From Dryas octopetala (Eukaryota > Streptophyta > Magnoliopsida > Rosales > Rosaceae), in the NCBI GenBank assembly GCA_963921425.1, contig OY992835.1, positions 19,096,001 to 19,160,000 of the forward strand: DNA of 64,000 nucleotides, read 5' to 3'. The notes below the pieces were generated by a model. That model was not told where the DNA came from. It searched no databases and saw only the letters and a list, made by a program, of their open reading frames with translations. Both the position numbers and the translations under genes were made by a program. Shown here piece by piece: positions 20,579 through 32,842 of this stretch; within the stretch, counting starts at the first letter, position 1; every line of letters begins with the position of its first letter.

Positions 20579-23225
20579 CTAGCATTTTTTCATTCTCCTT
20601 ACATCATGGGGATTTGCTTCTAATAATTGCTTGATGACATCTCTCATTGTGGGTCTCTTTCTAGGATCTTTATCAGTACATCTCAAAGCCACCAGAAGCA
20701 CATCAACAACTTTTTCCAAGATTTTTGAACCCAGAAGTTCCTCCACAAGGCTTGAATCGACAATCCCATCAATTTCTTCTGCGTTGCTCCACACTGACCT
20801 AACCCATCCTACAATGCCAGTTTGCTCAATAAATGATGGATCCAGTGCCTTCTTTCTAGTTATCAGCTCAAGCAAAACAACCCCATAACTGTACACATCA
20901 GATTCCACACACTTTGCTGCTTTAAATGCATTTTCTGTCACAAACCAATGCAAATATGTTAGTTCATTGCATGCCTAAATATAGAAACATTCATAATCAA
21001 AACCAAATTTCAAAGAATTACCTGGTGCAATGTATCCAATTGTACCAACAACTGAGGTCGACATCGTTGAAGTAGAAGACTGATCCAAAAGTTTAGCAAT
21101 TCCAAAATCTGAAATATGAGGCTCCATCTCAGAGTCTAAGAGAATGTTCATCGGTTTGATGTCTCGATGCACTATAGGGGGATCACAATCATAATGGAGA
21201 TATTCCAACCCATATGCAGTTCCAAGTGCTATCTTGTAACGGACACTCCACTCAAGAGTTGGAGGGGGATTGATTTCATGCAAAGCATCATGAAGGCTCC
21301 CATTTTGCATGTACGTATACAAGATTAAACCATAGTCCTTTATAAACCAGAAGTCTTCCAGTTTGACCAGATTCCGGTGCCTAATCTTCCCAAGTGTTAG
21401 AATTTCTCTAATCATGCTCGAACGCCTTCCTTGATCATGCCCTGCAAATACAAGCTTCTTTACAGCAAAATCTTTGTCTGGACCCAAAGAGGCCTTATAA
21501 ACAGTTCCATGGGCTCCTCTCCCAATGATATATTGGTCATTAAGGTTTTCTGTAGCCTCCATTACTTTCTTGAGTAAGGAAGATGGCCCCTCACGAGCAG
21601 AGATCTCATCCTGGTTGGTCCTTTTGCGCAAGAGAAACATATAAACCAGTCCATAAAGCACAATAACAACAAAAATCGAAGATCCCAAGGCTATAAATGC
21701 AATTTTGACTTTACTAAGGCCTTTCCGATTGCTTGATTGACTGCTACAAGATTTGAAATTGTTGTTTCCTGCGCAAGTTAAGCCACAAGAGAGATGGTAA
21801 TTGACACATAGGTGGGGATTGCCCAAAAATGATAATGGGGATGAGTTCAACAGGTTCACCAATGTCTCTGGTACTGCACCTGTGAAGTTATTGTATGAAA
21901 CATCAAGCTCAAATAAAGAATGCATCCCATCAAGAGGTTTTAAAGTCCCTGTCAAATTGTTATGAGATATATCAAGTTGTTGTAGCATTATCAACTTCCC
22001 TAGCTCTGAAGGAATCTGACCTGTCAATGCATTATTGCTAAGATTCAATGCATAAAACATATTCTGCAATACTCCAATTGACGGTGGAACCACACCTCCC
22101 AACAAATTTCCACCAAGTTGTAGCTCTGCAAGCTGTTCAAGTTCTGACAAGAAAGGTGGAATGCCGCCAGTAAACCTGTTGTCACTTAAAATCAATCTAG
22201 ATAAATGTCTCCAACTTCTCAAACTAGATGGAATGGAGCCATTCAACAAGTTCGACCCCACATCAAACCAATCCATTTTGGTACAATTTGAAAGTTTTGC
22301 AGGCAACGGACCCACCAAATTGTTTTGAAAAAGAATCAAGCTTTGAAGCTCTGTAAGATTCCCTAGCTCCTGTGGTATAACTCCAGTTAACTTGTTCATG
22401 GACAAATTGATGAACGTGAGGTTGATACAGCTTCCCAAGCTCGATGGAATTTCCCCACTAATCTCATTGTTGCTGATATCCATACGTGAAAGGTTTGGAT
22501 TTTTTTCAAATTGTGGAATTACCCCAGTGAGGTTATTCTGTTGAAGTTGCAACCTCCGAAGAGTAGAACAACTTCCAACTTCAGAAGGTATGGTACCTTG
22601 AAATCGATTGAAACCCATATTTAACACCCTTAACTGCTTGCCAAGGCAAAGATTTGGAGGGATTTTACCAGAGAACTTATTTCTAAAAAAATCTAACTGC
22701 ACTAAACTGCTGTTGATACCCAGACCTTGAGGTACAACTCCAAAAAACAGGTTGTTAAACAATGAAATATTTTTTAGTTGCTTGAGCTCAGTCATCTCCA
22801 AAGGCAGTTCCCCAGTAAGGCTATTATTGTATACAAGGATATGCTCAAGACTTTGAATCTTCCATATGCTAACTGGAATTTCACCACTTAAACGGTTTTG
22901 AAATAATTCAAGGTCCTGTAATTCAGTCAGCATCCCCAATTCATCAGGAATTTCTCCCACAAGTTGGTTTGTATACAAATGTAGTTCAGTCAAGGACTTG
23001 CACTTACCAAGTTCAGGAGGGATTTTTCCAGACAGACGGTTCTCGGGAAGGTACAGAATTGAAAGCTTATATAGTTGGCCAAAGGAAGATGGGATATTTC
23101 CCTCTAAGTTGCTACCCACAGCAAAAAATTGTGTTAAACTACTGCAGTTGCCCAGGGCTGATGGAATACCTCCACTAAAATTATTCAATGACAGTTCCAA
23201 GAAAGATAAAGTCTTGCAATTACCT
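20579..23225 (-). pseudogene. Gene B: 5'-truncated PEPR-like receptor kinase
   Basis: Exons 23225-21022 and 20934-20579 (87-bp intron at the APE motif, containing a stop). It encodes LRR 9 (CKTLSFLELS) through LRR 27, the transmembrane segment and one complete kinase (GRGAHG, AVKK, HRDIKPMN, DFG, APE), ending in RRMKKC. Signal peptide, N-cap and LRRs 1-8 are gone: at 23223-23225 the gene joins a truncated Copia LTR through the shared bases CCT. The frame runs 20 codons into antisense LTR sequence to an ATG at 23284, which gives no signal peptide. Where comparable it is nearly identical to gene E (a handful of substitutions, such as Tyr for Asp in LRR 10), so the two separated recently or were homogenised. 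Confidence 0.88.
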
Positions 23226-23623
23226 CTTTCGTGCATGGCCATCAATTGCATGCACGAATGGCCTATATAAGGTACCATTCTCATGCATTCAAATAATTCA
23301 AGAAGTCATCGAACATAATCCTCCCTTTGAGAGAAAAAAGTGAGAGAGTTCGAGAAAAATAAATCCTCACAATTTGTGTGAGAGAGAAATCCTCTTGAGT
23401 AATATCCAAGAGAGAGTTAGCCACTTCGGTGAGTTTGTCTTTGTAACCCATTATTTTTGTGGAAGAAGTTTTTAATGTCCATAAACTTTGGTGTCACTTG
23501 ATTTCCTGTTTATTCAATTGTTGTTAAGAGCTAGCCTATTTTAATTACACAAGGATGGGAAAAGTTTGATCCAGGGATCACCAAATTATTTATTAGCATT
23601 ATTATTTGCCATCTTTCCCAACA
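23223..23623 (+). repeat. 5' LTR of Copia 1 (truncated at its start)
   Basis: 401 bp remain, ending CCCAACA before the primer-binding site. It contains a TATA-like CTATATAAGG near 23262. The missing first 107 bp can be seen at 27754-27860 in the 3' LTR. Confidence 0.9.
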
Positions 23624-23625
23624 GG

Positions 23626-23637
23626 TGGTATCAGAGC
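23626..23637 (+). other. Primer-binding site of Copia 1
   Basis: TGGTATCAGAGC, two bases after the LTR; the standard plant Copia site complementary to initiator tRNA-Met. Confidence 0.92.
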
Positions 23638-23673
23638 TTAGCTCATTATTCGTAGTATCTTGTGTATATCAAA

Positions 23674-26199
23674 ATGGAGGAAACATCAACATCATCGTCA
23701 ACAACAATGATCAAACTGACTTCCTCAAATTACTCCATATGGAAGTCAAGAATGGAGGACATCCTCTTTTGCAAAGATTTGTATGAGCCTCTTCAAAATG
23801 AAGGGCAGAAACCTGAAGGGAAATCAGACAGGGATTGGGACATCCTAAATAGAAAAGCTGTTGGACAAATCCGACAATGCATTGATCAAAGTGTCTTTCA
23901 TCATGTGGCACAAGAAACCGTTGCCTATTCATTATGGACAAAGTTAGAGTCCATGTATGAGAGAAAGACCGCACAAAATAAAGCTTCATTGATCCGCAGG
24001 TTGGTCAACTTGAAGTACAAAGATAGTCGAAGTGTTTCTGAACACTTAAGCGACTTCCAAGGCTTGGTGAACCAATTGACGAATATGAAGTTGGTGCTTG
24101 ATGATGAATTACATGCACTATTGTTACTCAGCTCCTTGCCAGATAGCTGGGACACGTTGGTGGTGTCATTAAGCAACTCAGTTCCTCAAGGCATTCTTAC
24201 ATTAGACATAGTAAAAGATAGCATGTTTAATGAAGAAGCTAGAAGGAAAGAACAAGGACTATCGATCGAGTCAGAGGCTCTTGTCGTCAAACACCGTGGA
24301 AGAAACAGTAATCGAAAACTCCACAACCGAGGCAAGCCAAGGGATCGATCAAGGGGTAGGTCCAAGACAAGGAGAGACCTAGAATGTTACCACTGTGGCA
24401 AGCCAGGCCACATAAAGAAAGAGTGCAGACAACTCAAAAGAGAGCTAGAGAAGAATGAAGCTAAAAACACGGCTGCCACTACCTCTAATGAAAATGAGGT
24501 AATTATAATTTGTGATGATGGTTATGTTAACTTAACATCACAAGATACATGTTGGATAGTTGATTCTGGTGCATCCTTCCATGTAACCTCACGAAGGGAC
24601 TTCTTTACATCCTACACCAATGGAGATTTTGGTAATGTTAGGATGGGCAATGATAAACTATCCAAGATCATGGGAAGAGGAGATGTTTCCCTTGAAACCA
24701 ACACAGGTTGTCGATTGGTTCTCAAGGATGTGAGACACGTTCCAGATATGCGTCTCAATTTGATCTCTACCGGAATCCTAGATGATGAAGGCTACACCAA
24801 TGTCTTTGGTGAAGGGAAATGGAAGCTCAGTAAAAGTTCTCTAGTGGTAGCTCGAGGAAAGAAAGAGAACACCCTCTACATGACACATGCAAAAGTCAGT
24901 AATGGGTATGTGAATACCCTCGGAGAAGACTCATCAATTGAGCTATGGCACAAACGACTCGGTCACATGAGTGAAAAGGGACTTCAGATTCTAGCTAAAA
25001 AAGAGGCACTAACCGGAGTAAAAGGAAAATGTATGCCTCTAAAACCATGTACACATTGCTTAGCTGGAAAACAACACAGAGCTTCATTTCATCACAGGCC
25101 TGCAACAAGGAAACCCAATGTTTTGGATGTTGTATATTCTGATGTTTGTGGTCCTATGACCACTAATACTCTTGGAGGTGCAAGGTATTTTGTTACCTTT
25201 ATTGATGACCATTCCAGGAAAGTTTGGGCATATGCGCTCAAAACAAAAGATCAAGTGTTTGACATATTCAAACAATTTCATGCCAGTGTTGAAAGAGAAA
25301 TTGGCAAAACCTTAAAATGTATCCATACAGATAATGGAGGAGAATACATGGGAGCTTTCAAAAATTACTGCAAAAGTAATGGGATTAGGCATGAACGATC
25401 TGTTCCAAAGACTCTTCAGCATAATGGAATAGCTGAGAGAATGAACAGAACAATTATTGAAAGAATCAGAACAATGTTATCTCATGCCAAGCTTTCTAAG
25501 AGTTTCTGGGGTGAAGCTATGATGACTACGGTTGATTTAATCAACCTTTCTCCATCAGCTCCGTTGAATGGTGATGTGCCAAATAAGTTCTGGAGCGGCA
25601 AAGACATTTCCTACAATCATTTGAAAGTGTTTGGTTGTAGAGCATTTGTTCATATTCCCAAAGATGAAAGAACTAAACTTGATGTCAAGTCGAAAGAATG
25701 TATCTTTGTGGGATATGGTAATGAAGAATTCGGGTACAGACTAGATCCTATCAACAAGAAGATTATCAGAAGTAGAGATGTTGTCTTCTTCGAAGATCAG
25801 AATATTGAAGATATTCAGAAAGGTGAAAAGCCTGCTAATCCCAAAGAATATCCTATTAATTTGGATCCAGTTCCTCCTCTTACTGAGCAAAATAATGGGG
25901 GAGATGCAATGGAAGATGCTGGAGATGATGCATATGATCCTCCAGTTGACAATGATCCAATTCATGATCAAAGGGATGATCAAATTGATGATACATCAGA
26001 TGATTCGATAAGTGATGATCCAAATGATGAAGTAGCTGATGATAATGAGGAAGAAGATCAAGCTCCTTATCGACAACCATTTATCGGTCCTCAGCTACGA
26101 CACTCAACCAGGGTACGAAAACCCTCAAGCAAGTACCCTACAAGTAAGTTCGTTCTACTCACCGAAGGGGAGGAACTAAGTGCTACGAAGAAGCTCTGA
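23674..26199 (+). pseudogene. Copia 1 gag-protease-integrase part
   Basis: About 841 residues from ATG 23674 (MEETSTSSS). Contains a UBN2/gag domain, a CCHC zinc knuckle (CYHCGKPGHIKKEC), protease motif WIVDSGASFHVT, a GAG-pre-integrase block (LWHKRLGHMSEKGL), integrase core with HTDNGGEY and NGIAERMN, and an Asp-rich linker. The frame ends at 26199 because of a one-base shift just before the conserved RT start (CYEEALTHEH is readable in the next frame). Similarity to Tnt1-type pol places it in the Tork lineage. Confidence 0.9.
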
Positions 26200-27736
26200 C
26201 ACACGAGCATAAGGAGGAGTGGTTGAAAGCCATGCAAGAGGAAATGAAATCCTTGCATGAGAATCACACATATAATTTGGTAAAATTACCAAAAGGTAAA
26301 AGAACACTCAAGAACAAATGGGTGTACAAGTTAAAGACTGAAGAGAACAGCTCACAACCAAGGTTCAAGGCAAGGCTAGTTGTGAAAGGCTTCAGTCAAA
26401 AGAAGGGAATTGACTTTGAAGAGATTTTCTCACCCGTGGTGAAGATGTCATCCATCAGGGTTGTACTTAGTTTGGCTGCAAGCTTAAACCTAGAGGTTGA
26501 ACAGCTTGACGTGAAGACAGCTTTTCTTCATGGTGATTTAGAAGAAGAAATTTACATGGAGCAGCCAGAAGGATTCAAAGTCAGAGGCAAAGAAGATTTA
26601 GTCTGTCGACTACAGAAAAGTTTGTACGGACTAATGCAAGCACCTCGACAATGGTACAAGAAGTTCGATTCCTTCATGATTGAGCATGGATATCGAAGGA
26701 CCACTTCAGACCATTGTGTATTTGTGAAAAGATATGATGATGGTCAGTTCATCATACTACTTCTATATGTTGATGACATGTTGATCGTAGGACAAGACAG
26801 TGACAAGATTAGTAAACTAAAGAAAGAACTAAATAAGTCCTTTGCGATGAAGGATTTAGGACTCGCAAAACGGATTCTCGGTATGAATATCTCTCGTGAT
26901 CAGAAAAATAGAAAGTTGTGGTTATCACAAGAAAAGTATATCGAGAAGGTACTAAAGCGGTTCCACATGGATAGAGCAAAGCCAGTTGCTACTCCACTTG
27001 CAAGTCACTTCAAGCTTAGCTCTAAGCAGAGTCCTACAAGCAAAGAAGAAAAGGATAAGATGACCAAGGTGCCGTATGCCTCAACTGTTGGTAGCCTCAT
27101 GTATGCTATGGTGTGCACAAGACCAGACATAACACATGCAGTTGGTGTTGTTAGTAGATTCTTGTCTAATCCAGGGAAAGAACACTGAAATGCTGTAAAG
27201 TGGATTCTCAGATATCTCAGGGGTACTTCCAAAATGAGTTTATGCTTTGGAAGTGGCAAACCTGAACTGATTGGCTACACAGATGCAGACATGGCTGGAG
27301 ATATTGATTCCAGAAAGTCTACTTCAGGATACCTGATTTCATTTTCAGGGGGAGCTGTCTCATAGCAATCAAAGCTACAAAAATGTGTTGCTTTGTCTAC
27401 AACAGAGGCAGAATTTATTGCAGCTACTGAAGCTTGCAAGGAAATGTTGTGGATGAAACGATTCCTACAGGAATTGGGACAACAACAACAGAAGTACACA
27501 CTGCATTGTGATAGTCAAAGTGCAATCCATTTGAGTAAAAATTCGAGTTTTCACTCGAGGTCAAAGCACATAGACGTGAGATATCACTGGATACGTGATG
27601 TGCTAGAATCCAAGCAATTACAGCTTGAGAAGATCCATACTGATAACAATAGTTCAGATATGATGACCAAGTCCTTACCTAAGGACAAGTTCGAGTACTG
27701 CAGAAAAGCAGTAGGCATGATGGAGTCCTCCACCTA
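26200..27736 (+). pseudogene. Copia 1 reverse transcriptase-RNase H part
   Basis: Continuation in a shifted frame: RT with QLDVKTAFLHGDL and YVDDMLIVG, then a stop where Trp is expected (TGA at 27186), and a second stop replacing Trp (TAG near 27362) inside the RNase H (STTEAEFIAATEA, HCDSQSAIHLSKN). Both look like single G-to-A changes, TGG to TGA and TGG to TAG. Ends at 27736 just before the polypurine tract. Confidence 0.9.
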
Positions 27737-27753
27737 AGTCGGGAGGGGGAGAT

Positions 27754-28048
27754 TGTTAGACATCCCTCCTTATTTGGAGGAGGAAATAAAAAGAAAAAGA
27801 ATAAGTTGGTTGCAAACCGTATAAGCAAATTAACTTTGCTTAAAATAAAGAGAGGCTTTGCCTCTTTCGTGCATGGCCATCAATTGCATGCACGAATGGC
27901 CTATATAAGGTACCATTCTCATGCATTCAAATAATTCAAGAAGTCATCGAACATAATCCTCCCTTTGAGAGAAAAAAGTGAGAGAGTTCGAGAGAAATAA
28001 ATCCTCACAATTTGTGTGAGAGAGAAATTCTCTTGAGTAATATCCAAG
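27754..28048 (+). repeat. 3' LTR of Copia 1 (truncated at its end)
   Basis: Starts TGTTAGACATCCC and stops at ...ATCCAAG where gene C kinase sequence begins. Shares about 188 bp with the 5' LTR remnant, with few differences. Confidence 0.9.
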
Positions 28049-29383
28049 GATTTGGGTTTCTCTAACCATGCTCAAGCGCCTTCCTCTATGCCCTACAAAT
28101 GCAACCTTCTTGACAGCAAAATCTTTGTATGGACTCAATGTGGCCTTATAAACAGTTCCATGGGCTTGTCTTCCAATGGTATATCGATCATTAAAGTTTT
28201 CTGTAGCCTCCATTACTTTGTTGAGTAAAAAAGACGGCCTCTCACAAGCAGTGAACTCAACATCCTGCCTAGCATTTGATGTTCCTCTCTTGGGGACTGC
28301 TTGTAATAACAGCTGCTTGACAACACCTCTCATCGTGGGTCTCTTGCTAGGATCTTTATTAGTACATCTCAAAGCCACCAGAAGAACAACAACAACTTGT
28401 TTAATGATATTTGAATCCCGAAGTTCCTCCACAAGGCTTGAATCAACAATCTTATCAATTTCTTCTGCGTTGCTCCACATTGAACTTACCCATCCTACAA
28501 GGTCGGTTTGCTCCATAAATGATGGATCCAATGCCTTCTTTCTAGTTATCAACTCAAGTAAAACAACCCCATAACTGTACACATCAGATTTCTCAGTGCT
28601 ATTTGCAGCTCTATATATATTTTCTGTCATAAACCAATGAAAACATTTTAGTTCACTGTCTAGTTGAATATGGAAACATTCATAATCAAAACCAAATTCA
28701 AAAGAATTACCTGGTGCAATATATCCAATTGTACCCACAACTGATGAGATGGGCGTCCTTGAAGTAGAAGACTGATCCAAAAGTTTAGCAATACCAAAAT
28801 CAGCAACATGAGCCTCCATCTCAGAATCTAAGAGAATGTTGCTTGGTTTGATGTCTCGATGCAATATAGGGGGATCACAAATATGATGGATAAATGCCAA
28901 CCCATATGCAGTTCCAAGTGCTATCTTGTAGCGGATACTCAACTCAAGAGTTGGAAGGGGATTAATTCCATGCAAAACATCATGAAGGCTCCCATTTTCC
29001 ATGTACCTATACAAGATTAAACCGTACTCCTGTCTAAACCAGAAGGCTATGAATTCAACCAGATTCCGGTGCCTAATTTTCCCAATCGTTTCAATTTCAC
29101 TAACCATGGTCAAACGCCTTCCTTCATGACCTGCAAATACAATCCGCTTGACAGCAAAGTCTCCGTATGAAAGTGAGGCCTTATAAACAGTTCCATGGGC
29201 ACCTCTCCCAATGATATATTGATCATTAAAGTGTTGTGTAGCCTCCATTACTTTCTTGAGTAAGGAAGACGAACCCTCTCGATGCTTGAGGCCCCATCTC
29301 CGCCAGAGAGCAAATAAAATAAACAAACAAATAGTTATCAAAAATGCCAAGAAGAAGGAAATTACAATTGGTGCTTTCCTCAT
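28043..29383 (-). pseudogene. Gene C: ectodomain-less tandem-kinase PEPR copy
   Basis: Exons 29383-28711 and 28623-28043 (87-bp intron, stop-free and a multiple of three as in gene A). From ATG 29383: a transmembrane segment (FFLAFLITICLFILFALW), complete kinase 1 (GRGAHG, AVK, HRDIKPSN, DFG, APE), the GTSNARQDVEF linker, then only the N-lobe of kinase 2 with an altered glycine loop (GRQAHG), cut after RETQILG by the Copia junction. About 35 LTR-derived codons follow to a stop at 27944. LRRs and N-cap are absent. It confirms that the tandem-kinase layout is older than the duplication of A and C. A membrane-anchored kinase could in principle be made, but loss of the signal peptide argues for a pseudogene. 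Confidence 0.85.
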
Positions 29384-29436
29384 TTGTTGCGAATTGGTTA
29401 CTTGACTTTCATAAGGCTTAGAATTCTATTTCAGAG

Positions 29437-29520
29437 GAGTGCAACAAATAACAACAACAAATGGTACAGAAGAAGCTGCATATATGTTATCTAAGTGGAA
29501 GAGAAGGAGCGCACACTGAG
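29437..29520 (-). pseudogene. Signal-peptide relic of gene C
   Basis: The minus strand matches the start of genes A, D and E (CTTCCACTTAGATAACAT, then GCAGCTTCTTCTG), but with two extra bases (ATATATGCAG for ACATGCAG) and a stop soon after. It joins the sequence before the transmembrane segment at about 29435, with all LRR sequence deleted between. Confidence 0.75.
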
Positions 29521-29819
29521 AAGAAATGTTGGTAAAGATGAGTATTACCCGGTAGTTATGGCAGTTAGCTACTTCAGCTGGCAGGATGATCCAGCATGTG
29601 CATGGCGGTTGAATTGGCCTTTGCACTCTCTGAAATGGGTTGTAAACAGAGTTTAAAAAAGGAGAGCGTGGCTTTGTTAGCTTCAGTTAAGTTTTTGACC
29701 CAGTAAATAGATTTGAGCTGAGTTATGAGGATGCGGTCCTTATGATCTTTACTACTACTACTCCACACGGAGACACCAGACACCACGTAGCCAGGAAACG
29801 TCTGCAACCATGCTTTCTT
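29521..29819. other. Upstream region of gene C
   Basis: Homologous to the 5' flanks of A and D (shared GGTAGTTATGGCAGTTAGCT, and CACGTAGCCAGGAAAC near the far end). No gene. Confidence 0.6.
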
Positions 29820-30341
29820 TTTTCTGGGTAAGTTACGTGAGAATTAAGAACGAGAAAATGAAAGAAATTTAATCACGATAAGAGACCCTGAAGGGACGGG
29901 ATATGATATTAGTGAATAGAAAACGACAAAATGAGTGAACGAACAAATGGGCCGAGTTGGCCAGGTGGAAAAGCTTGCATAAATCAGACCAAAGAAAACA
30001 AAAAATGAAAGTCTGAAGGAAGAGTTTGCATAATTTACTCAAAAGAAAATGTTAAACCCAAAATGCATCAGAGTTGACAAGTCTAATACCTCAAAAGGAC
30101 CGTCACTATGTGCATTCACTCACATGAGAAGGAGATGCTAGTGCCGATGACTTGACTAACGAAATGCATGCATACTATCTATCATAAGGAACAGAGTATA
30201 TCCCCTTCAAGCTACATTGGCAGTGGAGACAGCATTGTTGGGCCCCACAGGTGGGGTGCTGTGGAGTCTAATTTTTCCACCCAATTTAAGTGGCTTTCAT
30301 TATGCCAGGTCACCCACAAGTTGGAGAAGCTTCCATTTGTA

Positions 30342-31460
30342 GGAGGGTGTATTCAATTAGGATTTTAAATAACTTTGGTGAAATTAAAAAGTCTGGTGGT
30401 ATTCAATCAAAACTTTTAAAGAGTTTATAAAAGTCTGGTGGTATTCAATCAATATTTTTAAAAAGTCTATGGTATTCAATTAAGACTTTTAGAGAGTCTA
30501 TAAAAGTGACATGGTATTCAAAAAGTCATTGACTTTATTAAATGATAGACTTTAAAAGATTTTCATGGATTTTGTATTGTAAATTATGTTATATTAAAGT
30601 CAATAATTCTCCAGCGTTCCCCCTGCAGATTTCAAAGGATTTCAAATATTAAAAAGCTATTAAAAAAGTGGTATTTATTTATTTTTTAAAGAGTAATGCT
30701 AAACCCCCTGATCTTATTTTTTCACCTACCTCTTAATTTATTTTTTTCTAATTACTATATCCTCTTATATTAATTTTCTTTTTCTCTTATATTAATTTTC
30801 TTTTTTTCTTATATTTAATTGACTTCTCATCCTGTGTTGGAACCAATAGCGTTGACACAATGCAATGTAACAGCAAGATATTCAAACCAACCACTTCACA
30901 GTCTTTAAGTACTTAACAAAATCACAAGATTATATATTCATAATTTGAGAAATAATATTACCACCACATCAGATAATGTTCTCAACCTGTCAATTCAATT
31001 AGACAAATTTTAACAATTAGTTAAAACACAATATTTGACAGTCTAACAACATAAAAACACAAAATTCAGAACACTTGCAATAAATTATGGAACAAAATAA
31101 TTTAGGTCCCTACAATTCTAGCCCCAACTTTTTATATTGTTTGCAATATTAGGACAATTTATAACACATGCATCTCGGTCTTGAAGCTCATCCCCATTCT
31201 ACTCACTCACGGAGGACAAAAAAATAAAAAACATATTGGAGAAATCCTAAAATAAATAATAAAAAATTATATCAAAGTTATTAGAAATCTATAAAAATCC
31301 TTCAAAATCTATGAGAAAAGTCAGGGAAACTCTAATAGAATTCTGTCAAAGTCTATGTGGAGTTTATAAAAGTCATTAAAAATCCATTAACTCTACCAAA
31401 GTCAATGACTTTTAAAAACTCTACAAAAGTCCATTAAAATCTTAATTGAATACACCCCCC
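30342..31460. mobile_element. Non-autonomous TIR DNA transposon, copy 2
   Basis: Same element as 523-1641, carried along by the segmental duplication rather than inserted independently: identical flanks on the left, while on the right the TSD and three more bases (GTAGTG) have been lost. Confidence 0.7.
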
Positions 31461-31462
31461 TC

Positions 31463-31670
31463 CGAGTGCCTCAAGCTGCCAATTTCAGACCCCAATTGAC
31501 CAGAAATTCCATACCCAAACAAGTTCAAGGAAACCATATTGAGGGCATTGTCATATATTGACAACATCTCCCATCGTAGGTCTCTTGCTAGGATCTTTAT
31601 CAGTACATCTCAAAGCCACTAAAAGAACATCGACAACTTGTTCCACGACATTATAGAAGTTGGGGTTGTG
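31463..31670 (-). pseudogene. PEPR-like relic, copy 2
   Basis: Same kinase-tail/first-LRR fusion as at 1650-1860; non-coding. Confidence 0.8.
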
Positions 31671-32759
31671 ACTTAAGGAGAGATGTAATAGACTCTGAAA
31701 GAGACTGGAATAAAAGATACTTGGTGAAAGAAAAAAATGAGAACTTACTCAAAAGAAAGGACAAAATAAGGGTAGTTCAATAGAAAGGTTTGCTTAATTT
31801 ACTCAAAAGAAAATGGCAAAATGAGAGTAAATATGATGGAAAAGTTTGCATGATTAACTCAAAAGAAAATGACAAAATGAGAGTAAGCCTAATGGAAAAG
31901 TTGGCATTATTCACTCAAAAGAAAATGTTAGACCCAAAATGCATCAGAGTTGACAATAAGTCAATACCTCCAAAGGACTGCCACTACTTCAAAAATCATG
32001 TTCCCATTGGGTGGTTTCCCACTAGAACAGTTTCAAAATCAATTTTTTCAATGTAACTATTTCAATGAGTAGCCATACGTAAACACAGTTCTCTCTTGTT
32101 CATTGTTTTTTTTTCACTTTTTATTTATGTCTTCACACCCTATATCAAGGAAAACATGAAAATATTGTGATTTCCTAAGTTTTCACATCCTAGCTACTAA
32201 ACTTTATGCCAGGAAATATAGAACAACCTTCAGATGATTGGTTGAAATATATAAGTGAATTAATCAAACCTATATAGATTAACATGTAAGGTAGCAAGAT
32301 GTCCATAAAGATCGGCATTCCTAATTGTGATGTACAGCAATTTATAAGTAAGGAAAGCATAAAAATTACCAATCATAAAAGGAACAACAACATACACAAG
32401 TCACAAGAAACACTTATATCGCCAGAAACCCAGATGGAAAAAATGAAGCAACTTATGTTCCAACAAGCGCCCCATAAATGAAAAGCAAGAAGCTGATGCA
32501 TTTGACTCGCTGACATTAGATAACAGAGTTCTGAAAACATGAATGGTTGAAGGTGACCTGAGGCATTAGCAATTAATCAGGTTGTTGACTTCAGGGGAGT
32601 CCATGCCAGCACTCAGGTACATGCTTGAACACATTTTTAAACATACGGTCCTCCGCTACCTTAGTGTCCCAATTAATGCTTGCAGTTCAATGAATATATA
32701 AAAGCTGTGCATAAAAAACAAAACGGAAGATCAACCATAACAAAATTCTAAAAGGATAT

Positions 32760-32842
32760 TGCATTCTCATGCGTACAAAATCAGGACTGGTGAGAAGAGC
32801 ACCCTGCAAATTGTGGTGTATATTGGTGGCACTGTTTACATC
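32760..32842 (-). pseudogene. Relic RRM exon, copy 2
   Basis: 83-nt counterpart of 62072-62154 and 2977-3059, again with acceptor ATGCAG and the U12-type donor CA|ATATCCTTTT on the minus strand. Other RRM exons are absent. Confidence 0.78.

Larger units (their letters stand above)
23223..28048 (+). mobile_element. Copia retrotransposon 1 (Tork/Tnt1-like), both outer LTR ends truncated
   Basis: The internal structure is complete in outline: 5' LTR remnant, PBS, gag-pol, polypurine tract (GGGAGGGGGAGA), 3' LTR remnant. The 5' LTR lacks its first 107 bp and the 3' LTR lacks roughly its last 210 bp, so there is no TSD. The left break joins LRR 9 of gene B through CCT; the right break joins kinase 2 of gene C through TCCAAG. 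The element is therefore not simply inserted in a gene; it sits at a rearrangement junction between two receptor copies. The coding region has a frameshift and two in-frame stops, so the element is inactive by itself. Confidence 0.93.
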
